From contig WASS01000015.1 in the NCBI GenBank assembly GCA_009712635.1, positions 744,001 to 808,000 on the forward strand: a DNA stretch of 64,000 nucleotides, given 5' to 3'. Below, piece by piece: positions 53,773 to 63,419 of the stretch. The stretch comes from Hungatella sp. (lineage in GTDB: Bacteria > Bacillota > Clostridia > Lachnospirales > Lachnospiraceae). Positions within the stretch are counted from its first letter, which is position 1; each line of letters begins with the position of its first letter. A program made the position numbers and the translations under genes. The notes beneath the pieces were generated by a model. That model was not told the DNA's origin and made no database searches. It saw only the letters and a list, made by a program, of their open reading frames with translations.

Positions 53773-55914
53773 TCATCCCTGACTTTCAGTCGGAATAAAC
53801 ACCCTGCTGCCAGCCGGATCCAGCCTGCCAAGTTCCGCCCTGACATACAGGGATGCCTCCTCGCAAAACTGATCCTGGCAGTTGATCAGGGTCTTTCCTC
53901 TTTTATCCGGCTTCTCCCATGTTCCGTCCGGCTGCAGAATATGAGTCTTAACATTGTCCTCTAATTGTATTTTCAGGACATGCATAATTCGTTCCAGGAG
54001 TTTCTCATCTTCCACAGGAAACATGATTTCCACCCGCTTATCTAAGTTTCTTGGCATCCAGTCGGCACTTCCAAGATAAAGCTCCGGACTTCCGTCATTT
54101 TCAAAATAGAAGATTCTGGCATGTTCCAGAAAATTACCTACAATGGAACGTACTGTAATTCTTTCACTTAAACCGGGAACACCCGCTTTTAAGCTGCAGA
54201 TGCCTCTGACAATCAGCTGTATGGTCACTCCGGCGCAGGATGCCTCGTACAGGGCAGCAATCACCTCTTTGTCGCACAGAGAGTTCATCTTGGCTATAAT
54301 ATGAGCTGGCTTGCCGGCCGCAGCATTCCTGGTTTCCCGGCGGATCATCTTTAAAAATCTGGCTCGCAGCCAGATGGGTGCCACAACCAGTTTATTCCAG
54401 TGAAGAGGCTCCGAATATCCGGAAAGCATGTTAAATACTGCAGTTGCATCCTCTCCGATCTGAGGGTTGCAGGTCATCAGTCCTAAGTCTGTATAGAGCC
54501 TGGCAGTGGAATCATTATAATTTCCCGTACCCAGATGAACGTAACGGCGGATGCCATCCTCTTCCCGGCGCACCACCAGGGTTATTTTACTGTGAGTCTT
54601 TAATCCTACCAGTCCATAAATTACGTGACAGCCGGCTTTTTCCAGTTTCTTTGCCCAGTTAATATTATTTTCCTCATCAAAACGGGCCTTCAGTTCCACC
54701 AGAACAGAAACCTGTTTCCTGTTGTCCGCAGCTTCCAGAAGAGCTGCAATGATTGGGGAATTTCCACTGACCCGGTAAAGAGTTTGTTTAATTGCCAGTA
54801 CCTCCGGGTCCTTTGCGGCGGTTTTTACAAACTGAACCACGGGATCAAAGGTCTGGTAGGGATGATGAAGCAAAATATCCCCCTTACGGATATTGGTAAA
54901 GATATCATCTTCATTCATCAGTTCAGGAACCTGCTGAGGGATGTAAGGGATTTCTTTTAAATGATCAAAGCCATTCAGTCCGTACATCTTCATAAGAAAG
55001 GTTAAATCTAAAGGACCGGCAATCTCAAATATGTCACTGGAGCTTATATTTAATTCTCTTTTTAAGGTCTTTAACAGGCGTTTATCTATTTTATCTTCCA
55101 CTTCCAGACGGATCGCCTCTCCCCACTGACGTTTTTTAAGCTGCTTTTCTATTTCTTCCAGAAGATCAACTGCTTCTTCTTCGTCAATGGTCAGATCGGC
55201 ATTTCTCATGACACGAAATGGATGGGTGGTGACAACGTTGTAATTCAGAAACAGACTTTCCATGTTCCGTTCAATAATCTGTTCCAGAAGGATAAAGGAC
55301 CGCTCCCCTGATTCATCGGCAGGAAGTTCCACAATTCTCGGAAGAACACTGGGAACCTGAACCATGGCAAACTCAAGTTCCTCTTCGCCGCTTTTCTTTT
55401 TGAGAAGTGCCGCGATGTTTAATGATTTATTTCGAATCAGAGGAAATGGTCTGGAGGAGTCCACAGCCATAGGAGTCAGCACCGGATAAACATCCCGGAT
55501 GAAATACGTATCTGCAAACCTGCCCTCTGCTTCACTTAAATCTTCGTGGCTGGAGATGACACGCAGTCCGTTCTGCTTCAAAGCAGGAAGGATGGAACGG
55601 TTATAGGTGGAATACTGCAAAGAAACAAGCTCATGGGTCTGTTCGCTGATCTTCTCTAACTGTTCATCTGCTTTCATCCCTGCTATATCCGGTTTGGTGT
55701 ATTTTGCATGAACCATATCCTTTAAGGAAGCCACACGCACCATATAAAATTCATCTAAATTAGAAGCTGTTATGCTTAAAAATTTTAACCGTTCAAAAAG
55801 AGGCAGGTTTTTATCTCTTGCCTCACTTAATACCCGGTAATCAAACTCGATCCAGCTCAGCTCTCGGTTTACATAATTATCCGGATTGTAATAAATATCA
55901 CTTATGTCTGCCAT
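53773..55914 (-). CDS. ppk: Polyphosphate kinase 1
   Basis: Makes polyphosphate from ATP. The 713-residue protein starts with YVNRELSWIEFDYRVL and has the two active-site histidines in YVHLGTGNYNDSTARLYTDLGL and EHARIFYF, the PLD-like catalytic halves of PPK1. Length and order are complete. The ATG shares one base with the stop of ppx (TGATG), so the synthetic and degradative enzymes are coupled. Confidence 0.96.
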   Translation of the reverse strand: MADISDIYYNPDNYVNRELSWIEFDYRVLSEARDKNLPLFERLKFLSITASNLDEFYMVRVASLKDMVHAKYTKPDIAGMKADEQLEKISEQTHELVSLQYSTYNRSILPALKQNGLRVISSHEDLSEAEGRFADTYFIRDVYPVLTPMAVDSSRPFPLIRNKSLNIAALLKKKSGEEELEFAMVQVPSVLPRIVELPADESGERSFILLEQIIERNMESLFLNYNVVTTHPFRVMRNADLTIDEEEAVDLLEEIEKQLKKRQWGEAIRLEVEDKIDKRLLKTLKRELNISSSDIFEIAGPLDLTFLMKMYGLNGFDHLKEIPYIPQQVPELMNEDDIFTNIRKGDILLHHPYQTFDPVVQFVKTAAKDPEVLAIKQTLYRVSGNSPIIAALLEAADNRKQVSVLVELKARFDEENNINWAKKLEKAGCHVIYGLVGLKTHSKITLVVRREEDGIRRYVHLGTGNYNDSTARLYTDLGLMTCNPQIGEDATAVFNMLSGYSEPLHWNKLVVAPIWLRARFLKMIRRETRNAAAGKPAHIIAKMNSLCDKEVIAALYEASCAGVTIQLIVRGICSLKAGVPGLSERITVRSIVGNFLEHARIFYFENDGSPELYLGSADWMPRNLDKRVEIMFPVEDEKLLERIMHVLKIQLEDNVKTHILQPDGTWEKPDKRGKTLINCQDQFCEEASLYVRAELGRLDPAGSRVFIPTESQG

Positions 55915-57482
55915 CAGGATAACCTCCTCTTCTGCCTCAGTACAGGCCTGATACCAAATATCTCTTCAAAAAAATCTGCCTTCTGATTAAACGATAATGC
56001 TTCCAGTGTCATATCTCCTTCATAAGAAGTGGTTACTGCAAGCTTCCCCTCCTTAACATTCATCCGGCTGTCTGATAATTTCTGTTTGTGGCTGCGGTCC
56101 ATGGAATTGGCAAGCCTTAATATGGCTGTCAGCTTTGCGATTAAAATGGTAATATCCTCATGAGACAATTCTCCCTTAGTATTACGGAATAATTCCTCAT
56201 TGAGCTGTACCCGGTTGTAATCAAAGTCCACACCGTTGTACCGCACTACATTGGCAATAATTTCCCTCTCCATATGGGACAGGCCGATTATTTCAGTTGA
56301 CATAATAATACTGTAAGCAGACTCACTTGGCTTTCTCATGCTGATAAATTTGCCGCATGCATGTAAAATGGCCGCAATCTGTAAAAGAAGCCGCTCCCGC
56401 TTGCCCATACCGTGATACTTCTTCATACTGTCAAAAATTCCAAGTACATACTTTTCCATGCAAACTGTATGAGGACCATGACACTTATAGCGCTTTGCCA
56501 TGTTCCTGGAGGCGGCCAGAATATCCTCAGAAAAATCATGATGAAATTTCACGGTCCTGGCTTCTTCTGCGTATTCTGCAGCAATGCTGTCACATAAGCG
56601 GATTCCTGGAATCCAGAACATCTCAGCTCCGGTCAGTTCCAAAACACGTTTAAAAATAATGGCGGCAGGAACTAAAAGAGCGGCGTATTCTGCATTGACA
56701 CCAAACCGGTCCTGAATCTGGTCAAGAGACATTAACTTGATCTTCTCATAAAAATTAATAAATTCTTCTGCAGTGATCCACTCTACCGGCTTTCCGCCAT
56801 GGCTTTCTCTTGAAAGATAAAGGATACTCTCCCCGATTCCGATGAGATTTTTAATCTCACGGTCTCTTAAATAAACCTTGCGGAAGGTGTTTAACTCATT
56901 GTCAACCATCTCTTCAATCAAGGTATTCTGCATCTGGGTACTCACCTGCATATCGCCCATCATCTCACGGATCCTCAATACTCCAAGCATCAGGTTCTGG
57001 GTGGATATAAGCGCGTCCTTATCAAATAAGGATACCTGCATACTGCCAAATCCTACATCTACGATAGCAGTTCCTTTTTGTATGATTTTATTAAATTCCG
57101 CATCTTTAGAGGCAATTGCCTTGTAACTGATAAAACGCTGCTCGGAATTACTGATAATCTGGACCTCAATGCCGGTCCTTACCCGGATCTGATCCAGTAC
57201 GATCTGACTGTTTTTCGCTTCCCGAAGTGCGCTGGTCGCATAGGCACGGTATCCTGTGACTTTATAGGACTGCATAATATCTGCAAAGTCTTCAATTACC
57301 TTACACATTTCGTCTACTAATTCGTAGCGGATTTTTCCGTTCTTATAGGTGTCCCTACCAAGGGCGATGACATGGCGGACATGATCAATCTTGCGGATTC
57401 CTGTTTTAGGGGAAATCTCATAGATGCCAAGTTCAAGTTCAAACGATCCCACATCAATAGCGGCAAATAATCTGATTGCCAT
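55914..57482 (-). CDS. ppx: Exopolyphosphatase/pppGpp phosphohydrolase
   Basis: A 522-residue Ppx/GppA enzyme that shortens polyphosphate or turns pppGpp to ppGpp. The ASKHA N-terminus reads FAAIDVGSFELELGIYEI, then AYATSALREAKN and IVDVGFGSMQVSLF (phosphate loop). The C-terminal half is an HD-domain region with LLLQIAAILHACGKF. ATG 57482 has GAGGAGG upstream. Together with the ppk gene and the alarmone synthetase at 16 kb it links polyphosphate and stringent control, by inference. Confidence 0.94.
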   Translation of the reverse strand: MAIRLFAAIDVGSFELELGIYEISPKTGIRKIDHVRHVIALGRDTYKNGKIRYELVDEMCKVIEDFADIMQSYKVTGYRAYATSALREAKNSQIVLDQIRVRTGIEVQIISNSEQRFISYKAIASKDAEFNKIIQKGTAIVDVGFGSMQVSLFDKDALISTQNLMLGVLRIREMMGDMQVSTQMQNTLIEEMVDNELNTFRKVYLRDREIKNLIGIGESILYLSRESHGGKPVEWITAEEFINFYEKIKLMSLDQIQDRFGVNAEYAALLVPAAIIFKRVLELTGAEMFWIPGIRLCDSIAAEYAEEARTVKFHHDFSEDILAASRNMAKRYKCHGPHTVCMEKYVLGIFDSMKKYHGMGKRERLLLQIAAILHACGKFISMRKPSESAYSIIMSTEIIGLSHMEREIIANVVRYNGVDFDYNRVQLNEELFRNTKGELSHEDITILIAKLTAILRLANSMDRSHKQKLSDSRMNVKEGKLAVTTSYEGDMTLEALSFNQKADFFEEIFGIRPVLRQKRRLS

Positions 57483-57579
57483 ACTTGTCCTCCTCACTGC
57501 CCTCTACAGGACAGTTTTTTACTATTCTACCTTATTTTATTTCCTTTTGTGTCAAATATCGGTAAAATTTGCTAAAAGA

Positions 57580-58863
57580 TTAATTATTTTTCTCTTTTGC
57601 CAAAAGATTGGTAATAAACTGGCTTGCTGTTCTTCCAGATAAACCGCCGTGGTTCAGTTCCCATATATTTGCTTTTTGATAAAGTTCTTCTAAGGGCATG
57701 GAAATCTGGCTGCGGGCCGCCAGCTGTTTTACAATCTCTTTAAATTCAGCTGGTTCCGGAGCACCATAATAAATGGTTACACCAAATCGTGCCACAAGGG
57801 AAAGCTTCTCCTGGACGGTATCATTATTATGTAATTCATCATCCAGTTGTCTCTTATCGCTGAATTTTTCACGAATTAAATGACGTCGGTTTGAGGTTGC
57901 ATAGATTAAAACATTGCCAGGCTTCTTTGCAAGCCCGCCCTCGATAATTGCCTTTAAATATTTATATTCCAGTTCCGTATCCTCAAAAGATAAATCATCC
58001 ATATAGATGATAAACTTATAATTTCTGTCTTTGATTTGTTCCTGTAATTTAGAAAGCGTATGAAACTGGTGCTTATATACTTCTATAATCCTCAGACCTC
58101 TATCATAATATTCATTTAAAATAGCTTTGATACTTGAAGATTTCCCGGTTCCGCTGTCGCCAAACAAGAGAACGTTATTGGCCGCCTTCCCATCTAAGAA
58201 TGCTTCCGTGTTCTCAATCAGCTTCTCCTTCTGCCTTTCATATCCCACAAGTTCGTTGAGATAGATATGATCCATGCTGGTAATGGGAATGATCTCAGGT
58301 TCCTGATCCGTCTCCTCCACACGAAACGCTTTATTCAAACCGAATTTTCCTACGCCGAAATTCTTATAGAATAAGGTTATTTTTTCTCCGAAGGTTTTCA
58401 CGTCCGGTGCTTCCTTTAACTCCACAGCAAGGGTTACGATCTGATCACGGATTCGTCTGTTATAAATTTTACTATTGCCGTTATTGGCATGGTAATCAGA
58501 AAGAGCGGACCAGATTCCCTCTTCTTCCCCGCAGTCCAATGCCCGTATGTCCTGATCAAACAGCTCCTTCATAATCTTAAAATCATGGGCAGCCAGCTGA
58601 TTTAATGTTCCCTGAATGGGACCTGTTATTTCGCAGGAGGTACTGTAAGCGTTTTCGTTATCTGCCAGGCACAATGCTAAAAAACAATGCCAGAGATTCC
58701 CCTCAAAGCCATAAGATGCTGCCAGCTCAATAAGCTGACCGGCACAGGCACAGGATTCCGGCATTGTTTCTGTATTTTTCTCCTGGATAAGAGTCAGCTG
58801 TCTTAACATCTGGTCAAAAAGTTTCTGATATTTTAAATCGCGGTATAAAATCAGTTCCTTCAC
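57580..58863 (-). CDS. DUF815 AAA+ ATPase
   Basis: A 427-residue AAA+ protein. The C-terminal half has Walker A GDSGTGKSS (about 235-243), Walker B IIYMDDLSFED (about 285) and the sensor region VLIYATSNRRHLIREKFSD. The N-terminal 190 residues are helical with no known motif. DUF815 proteins are widespread and uncharacterised; ATPase activity is likely, the client unknown. It lies between pheA and ppx on the same strand. Confidence 0.9.
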   Translation of the reverse strand: MKELILYRDLKYQKLFDQMLRQLTLIQEKNTETMPESCACAGQLIELAASYGFEGNLWHCFLALCLADNENAYSTSCEITGPIQGTLNQLAAHDFKIMKELFDQDIRALDCGEEEGIWSALSDYHANNGNSKIYNRRIRDQIVTLAVELKEAPDVKTFGEKITLFYKNFGVGKFGLNKAFRVEETDQEPEIIPITSMDHIYLNELVGYERQKEKLIENTEAFLDGKAANNVLLFGDSGTGKSSSIKAILNEYYDRGLRIIEVYKHQFHTLSKLQEQIKDRNYKFIIYMDDLSFEDTELEYKYLKAIIEGGLAKKPGNVLIYATSNRRHLIREKFSDKRQLDDELHNNDTVQEKLSLVARFGVTIYYGAPEPAEFKEIVKQLAARSQISMPLEELYQKANIWELNHGGLSGRTASQFITNLLAKEKNN

Positions 58864-58929
58864 GTTCCTTATTCCTCCCTGTGTAAACGGAAGTCCGGCC
58901 TTAATACAGGCCGAACCTCTCTAAATTGC

Positions 58930-60066
58930 TTAATAATTGCCCAGGACTCTCATATTGCGTCCCTCTTCTAAAATCCCCTTCAGCGCATTCTGAATGGAAC
59001 ATTCACTTAAATTCCCTTCCATATCTACAAAGAAGCGGTATTCCCAGTTTCTTCCTGGTATGGGTCTTGACTCAATCATAATCATGCTGACTCCGTTATA
59101 AATCATATTGCTCAGCATGTTATAAAGAGTACCGCTCTTATGAGGCAGTTCAAAGCTGATGCTGATTTTTTGTGCTTCCTCCCGGTAGATTCTTTTATTT
59201 GACAGGATAATAAACCGGGTGGTATTGGACTTATTATGATTGATGCAAGAATTAAGAACGTTCAGTCCATAAAGTCTGGCAGCGGTCTCACTGGCCACAG
59301 CAGCCTGAGTGGGATCTCCTTCTTCTATAATCTTTTTAGCAGCTGCTGCGGTATTCTCCACACTGATCTGCTTCCAGTTCCTGTTGGCATTTAAAAATTC
59401 CGAACACTGCATCAGTGCCTGCGGATGGCTGAATACAGTACGGATATCTTCCGGTCTTGAATCTTTCAGCCCTAACAGCGCATGATTCACGGTTAAAAAT
59501 GTCTCAGCCACTATATAATTGTTGTATTTCATCAACAGGTCATAGTTGTCGATCACAGCACCGGCAGAGGAGTTTTCAATGGGAAGCACCGCATAATCAG
59601 CACGTCCTGACTCCACTTCCTTCATGGCATCTTCAAAGGTAACCACATGATAACAGCTGATATCCGTTCCGAAATACTGGAGTGTGGCAGCGTGACTGTA
59701 TGCCCCCTCAACTCCCTGATAAACCACTTTTACCCCATCTGTAGGAATACTTTTTACCGGTTGAAAGGTGTCTTCCCCTTTCATTCCGTGCTCCGCCATC
59801 AGCTTGTACTGATAATGGCGGCTGATGGTCATCATCTGTGTAAACAGTTCACTGACAGCCTGTTTCATAAATGCATCTTCCACCATTCCGGTTACGGAAT
59901 CAATTTTCTGCGTTTCCCGTTCCTTATCATAAACAGGCTTTCCGGTTTCAATCTTAAATTCAGCCACCTCGCCGCTCAGTCTCATCCTCTTTTCGAACAG
60001 TTCCACGATTTCACGGTCAATGCTGTCTAACTGTCCTCTGATCTCAAGCAAGTCTAATTTTTTCAT
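58930..60066 (-). CDS. pheA: Bifunctional chorismate mutase/prephenate dehydratase
   Basis: A 378-residue P-protein for phenylalanine synthesis. Residues 1-90 are an AroQ chorismate mutase (IRGQLDSIDREIVELFEKRMRLSGEVAEFK), about 112-290 the prephenate dehydratase (VVYQGVEGAYSHAATLQYFG, NTTRFIILS with the catalytic Thr) and 298-378 an ACT domain (PHKSGTLYNMLSNM, ESRPIPGRNWEYRFFVD) for phenylalanine feedback inhibition. It is 29 bases after plsC; no leader attenuator is seen. Confidence 0.95.
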   Translation of the reverse strand: MKKLDLLEIRGQLDSIDREIVELFEKRMRLSGEVAEFKIETGKPVYDKERETQKIDSVTGMVEDAFMKQAVSELFTQMMTISRHYQYKLMAEHGMKGEDTFQPVKSIPTDGVKVVYQGVEGAYSHAATLQYFGTDISCYHVVTFEDAMKEVESGRADYAVLPIENSSAGAVIDNYDLLMKYNNYIVAETFLTVNHALLGLKDSRPEDIRTVFSHPQALMQCSEFLNANRNWKQISVENTAAAAKKIIEEGDPTQAAVASETAARLYGLNVLNSCINHNKSNTTRFIILSNKRIYREEAQKISISFELPHKSGTLYNMLSNMIYNGVSMIMIESRPIPGRNWEYRFFVDMEGNLSECSIQNALKGILEEGRNMRVLGNY

Positions 60067-60095
60067 ATGTCCATTCCTCTGCCTTATCTGTTGGT

Positions 60096-60839
60096 CTACT
60101 TTACCGGGGAAAGTTCTTCTTCCAGCATACTCTCAATCTGTTTTTTTACATAAGCACCGGGAAATTTTTTAGATTCCGGTTCCAGCTCTTTCACCAGGAA
60201 CGGCTCTCCAAATTCAATGGTTACTTTTGAAGACCGGATAAATGGTAAGTGCTTCTCAAATACCTCTGCCGTTCCGGTTATGGCAACCGGAACCACCGGG
60301 CAGCCGCTTTTTTCTGCTATTTTTAAGCTGCCTTCCTTAAAAGGGAGAAGTTCCATTATATCATTATTTGTGTTCCTGGTTCCTTCCGGAAAAATCCAGA
60401 CAGAAACTCCGTTTTTCACCTGCTCAATTCCCTGGAGAATGGTTTTTAACCCTTCTTTTACATTCTGTCTGTCTAAAAACAGGCAGTTTACATGCTTCAT
60501 CCAGCCGGAGAGCAGCGGGATTTTTTCCATCTCTTTTTTAGCCACAAATCCCACCAGACCAGGAACTGTGGTATAGCCAACAAGAATATCAAAATAGCTT
60601 CTATGATTTCCCACATACAGAACAGCCTGGTCAACTGGTATCTTTTCTTTTCCTTTTACTGTAATTTTAACTCCTGCAAAAAACAGGATAATCTTAAAGA
60701 TCCACCGGACGTTAGAAATACTTCGCTCATCGCTTGCACGAAGGTTCTTTTTACCAGCCCTGTTCTCAAAAATCAGAACCGGGATGCTTAAGATCAGATA
60801 AAATATAACGGATGCTGCTACAAGAATAAATCGAATCAT
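60096..60839 (-). CDS. plsC: 1-acyl-sn-glycerol-3-phosphate acyltransferase
   Basis: Adds the second acyl chain to lysophosphatidic acid in membrane lipid synthesis. The 247-residue protein has an N-terminal membrane helix, the acyltransferase box NHRSYFD (His-x4-Asp), FLDRQNVKEG and FPEGTRNTNNDIMELLPFKEGSLKIA, and GCPVVPVAITGT. ATG 60839 follows GGAGG. With cls and the CmpB-like gene upstream it marks a phospholipid group. Confidence 0.94.
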   Translation of the reverse strand: MIRFILVAASVIFYLILSIPVLIFENRAGKKNLRASDERSISNVRWIFKIILFFAGVKITVKGKEKIPVDQAVLYVGNHRSYFDILVGYTTVPGLVGFVAKKEMEKIPLLSGWMKHVNCLFLDRQNVKEGLKTILQGIEQVKNGVSVWIFPEGTRNTNNDIMELLPFKEGSLKIAEKSGCPVVPVAITGTAEVFEKHLPFIRSSKVTIEFGEPFLVKELEPESKKFPGAYVKKQIESMLEEELSPVK

Positions 60840-60893
60840 TGGTCTAATCCTCCATTCCATCTATTATATAGAATGGACTCTTTAATTACAATA

Positions 60894-61364
60894 CTACCTG
60901 CCTTTCTTTTTTGTAATTTGTTCGAACAATAATCCCGTAGCAAACCATAGCGGTGCAAAATCCAGACGGATCAGGCCGTCAATGTTGGTGCTCCTGCCGG
61001 TATAATCCCATGGGCAGATTCCCCTGCCCCGTAAAAGTGTTCCGGAGAAATACTCTGCCACGAAAATCAGCACCATATAAAGGAATCCATGACGAATGGC
61101 AATATCCGTCCGGGCAGCAGCCAGACCGGTTCTGGGATTGACCCAGCGGTCAATCATCATTCCAATTGGCGCCAGAAATGCTCCGCATCCATAAATAGGA
61201 AACATAAGAAGAGACGTCTGACCCATCAGACGCCAGTCATGGCGTAAGAAGGAGTCTGTTGCAGTAAACATAACTTCCAGGCACCAGCCTGTAACCCCGC
61301 ATTTACAAAAATTTAAGGGTAACTCTTTTAAGTTTAATTGTGATAGTATCTTCATAAGCATCAT
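60894..61364 (-). CDS. CmpB-like (putative ABC transporter permease) membrane protein
   Basis: A 156-residue protein with about four membrane helices and the motifs of the ABC_trans_CmpB family: GVTGWCLEVMFTATDSFLR, RLMGQTSLLMFPIYGCGAFL, LIFVAEYFSGTLL and the C-terminal RGICPWDYTGRSTNIDGLIRLDFAPLWFATGLL. Despite the family name a transport role is unproven. No ribosome site is clear before the ATG choices, so the start is uncertain. Confidence 0.75.
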   Translation of the reverse strand: MMLMKILSQLNLKELPLNFCKCGVTGWCLEVMFTATDSFLRHDWRLMGQTSLLMFPIYGCGAFLAPIGMMIDRWVNPRTGLAAARTDIAIRHGFLYMVLIFVAEYFSGTLLRGRGICPWDYTGRSTNIDGLIRLDFAPLWFATGLLFEQITKKKGR

Positions 61365-61408
61365 TATGTGCCGGACATGGAGATATTATGTTGTGCTGTA
61401 AAAGAATT

Positions 61409-62920
61409 CTATAAAAGAGGTGAGAGAAGTCTGCTGCCCTGTTCCTTGATCCGAATGAAGATGCTTCTGGCTTCATATCTCTCTGGTGTAATTTCTTCAC
61501 ATACCTTTAAATCTTCCAGGAATAACTCTTCTAATTTTCTGGTAGTCTCTTCATCATAGATCACTGCATTGACTTCGAAATTCAGTTCAAAGCTGCGGAT
61601 ATCCATATTGGCAGTCCCATAGGAACTGACTTTCCCGTCTGTCATCACTCCCTTTGAATGAAGAAATCCATTTTCATAGGTATAGCATCTGGCACCTTCG
61701 GATAAAAGATCTCCCACGTAGGAATAGGTGGCCCAGTAAACAAAGGGATGATCCGGTTTGCATGGTATCATGAGCCTGACATCCACGCCAGACCTGGCAG
61801 CTACCCTGAGGGCGGTAAGAACCGCATCATCGGGTACAAAATAGGGAGTCTGTATATAAATATGATGCTTTGCTTTTGAGAACAGCCGGATATAATTATC
61901 ACGGATCTGTCTGCTTCTGGCGTCAGGACCACTTGCAATAATCTGAATTCCAAGTTTTTTTTCTACCTGATTGATATCCACCACTCCCATATTATAAAGA
62001 CAGGCTCCATCCTCGTCTTCACAGAAGTAAGTCATATTTTTAAATAAGTTTTCCCCAACTGCATAATTCCAGTCCAGAGCAAAACGGATCTGAAGGCTTA
62101 AAACAGATCCACCCTGAAGTTTTAAATGAGTATCCCTCCAGTAACCAAACTTAGGGTCTTTGGAAATATATTCTCTTCCTATATTGAATCCGCCCACATA
62201 ACCAATCCGGTTATCAATAACAACAATTTTCCTGTGATTTCTATAGTTAATACGCAGGTGCAGCCTTCCAAGCACTGGCGGGAAGAAGATACCAACCTTA
62301 ACACCGCTTTCCTTTAATAAGTCCCATTTTGATTTGCGCATGAACCTTCCACCCATACCGTCACAGAGAATCCGGACCTCTACACCGGCCTTTGCCCGTT
62401 CAATTAATATGGGAATGATGGAGTCAAACAGTTCATCATTCTTAATAATATAATACTGCAGATGGATGAACCGGCTTGCTTTTGAAAGCTCTTCCCTGAG
62501 ATCCTGAAACTTTTTCTCTCCATCGGTAAAAATTTCAACGGTATTATCAACGGTGAGAACGGAACCTGAGGTTTCTAAATTGTACATGACCAGATCGGAA
62601 TAATCCCTTGCAAGAGAAGAATCCAGCCCGATATCATGACTTTTTAAAAACTCCTCCTGATTTCTGGCAGAGTAACGCATCCGGTCCTCCACTTCCTTAA
62701 CCCGGAACATCTTACCTTTTCTCATATCCTGCCCAAGTATTAGATAAAAGAGAAATCCGAATACGGGAATAAAATACAACGCTAAAAGCCAGGTCCAGAC
62801 TGCCTTTGGATCCCTCCTTTGAAAAAAAACAATGATAACAGAAAGAATCAGGTTTATATAGATTAAATGATCCATGAGCCATTTCCAGACTGCTATGCTC
62901 TGATTCCAGACAGCTTCCAT
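61409..62920 (-). CDS. cls: Cardiolipin synthase
   Basis: A 503-residue phospholipase-D-superfamily enzyme that joins two phosphatidylglycerols to cardiolipin. Two N-terminal membrane helices (about 13-60) precede two HKD motifs: NHRKIVVIDNRIGYVGGFNIG (about residue 222) and LHSKGVMTDGKVSSYGTANMD (about 400). ATG 62920 has AAGGAGG. It is the first gene of the run cls-CmpB-plsC-pheA-DUF815-ppx-ppk. Confidence 0.95.
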   Translation of the reverse strand: MEAVWNQSIAVWKWLMDHLIYINLILSVIIVFFQRRDPKAVWTWLLALYFIPVFGFLFYLILGQDMRKGKMFRVKEVEDRMRYSARNQEEFLKSHDIGLDSSLARDYSDLVMYNLETSGSVLTVDNTVEIFTDGEKKFQDLREELSKASRFIHLQYYIIKNDELFDSIIPILIERAKAGVEVRILCDGMGGRFMRKSKWDLLKESGVKVGIFFPPVLGRLHLRINYRNHRKIVVIDNRIGYVGGFNIGREYISKDPKFGYWRDTHLKLQGGSVLSLQIRFALDWNYAVGENLFKNMTYFCEDEDGACLYNMGVVDINQVEKKLGIQIIASGPDARSRQIRDNYIRLFSKAKHHIYIQTPYFVPDDAVLTALRVAARSGVDVRLMIPCKPDHPFVYWATYSYVGDLLSEGARCYTYENGFLHSKGVMTDGKVSSYGTANMDIRSFELNFEVNAVIYDEETTRKLEELFLEDLKVCEEITPERYEARSIFIRIKEQGSRLLSPLL

Positions 62921-63065
62921 ATTAAATCCCTCCTTTCTCTTTCTAACCGGTTTCATCGTTTCAAGTATTTCTACCTTCTACATGAAACAGTTTTCCTATT
63001 TTCTGCTCTTTCATTCTAATAATTTTATGGTGTGACTCCTACAAATAGTCTCAAATCTATTTTCC

Positions 63066-63098
63066 AAAAAGGGTCCCCGCAACTGCGACGACCCTTTT
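63066..63098 (-). terminator. Terminator of the DUF4250 gene
   Basis: AAAAGGGTC/GACCCTTTT arms with an inner stem form a hairpin that ends in T residues on the minus strand, just past the microprotein stop at 63112. Confidence 0.75.
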
Positions 63099-63111
63099 GT
63101 ATCCACTTCAT

Positions 63112-63291
63112 TTACAAAAACTGATTTTTTTCATTGTCATACCGGTAATCAATGGAGGCCAGTGACTTTACAATCTCTTCTTCCTCGATTCCCAGGCTCA
63201 GACAGCACTCACTTAAAGATGGATAATAATCTCTCAGCTGAGTATTCATGTAACTGAGCAGCATAACCGGATCTTTGGGTATATTAGCCAT
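63112..63291 (-). CDS. DUF4250 microprotein
   Basis: A 59-residue cytoplasmic protein starting MANIPKDPVMLLSYMNTQLRD and ending SIDYRYDNEKNQFL. The pattern PKDPVMLLSxxNTxLRDxYPSL...LASIDYxYDxxxNQF matches the DUF4250 family of small Clostridia proteins with no known function. GGAG precedes the ATG and a terminator follows. It is divergent from the asparaginase gene. Confidence 0.85.
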   Translation of the reverse strand: MANIPKDPVMLLSYMNTQLRDYYPSLSECCLSLGIEEEEIVKSLASIDYRYDNEKNQFL

Positions 63292-63419
63292 TCTATTATC
63301 TCCTGCACCTGTTTGTCCCTCATTTTAGCACAGATTTCTTTTATTTTCAAGAAATCACCTGTACGAATGGAAAAAGAAATGCTACAATCAGGTTCATAAT
63401 CCATCAGGAGGTACTTCAA

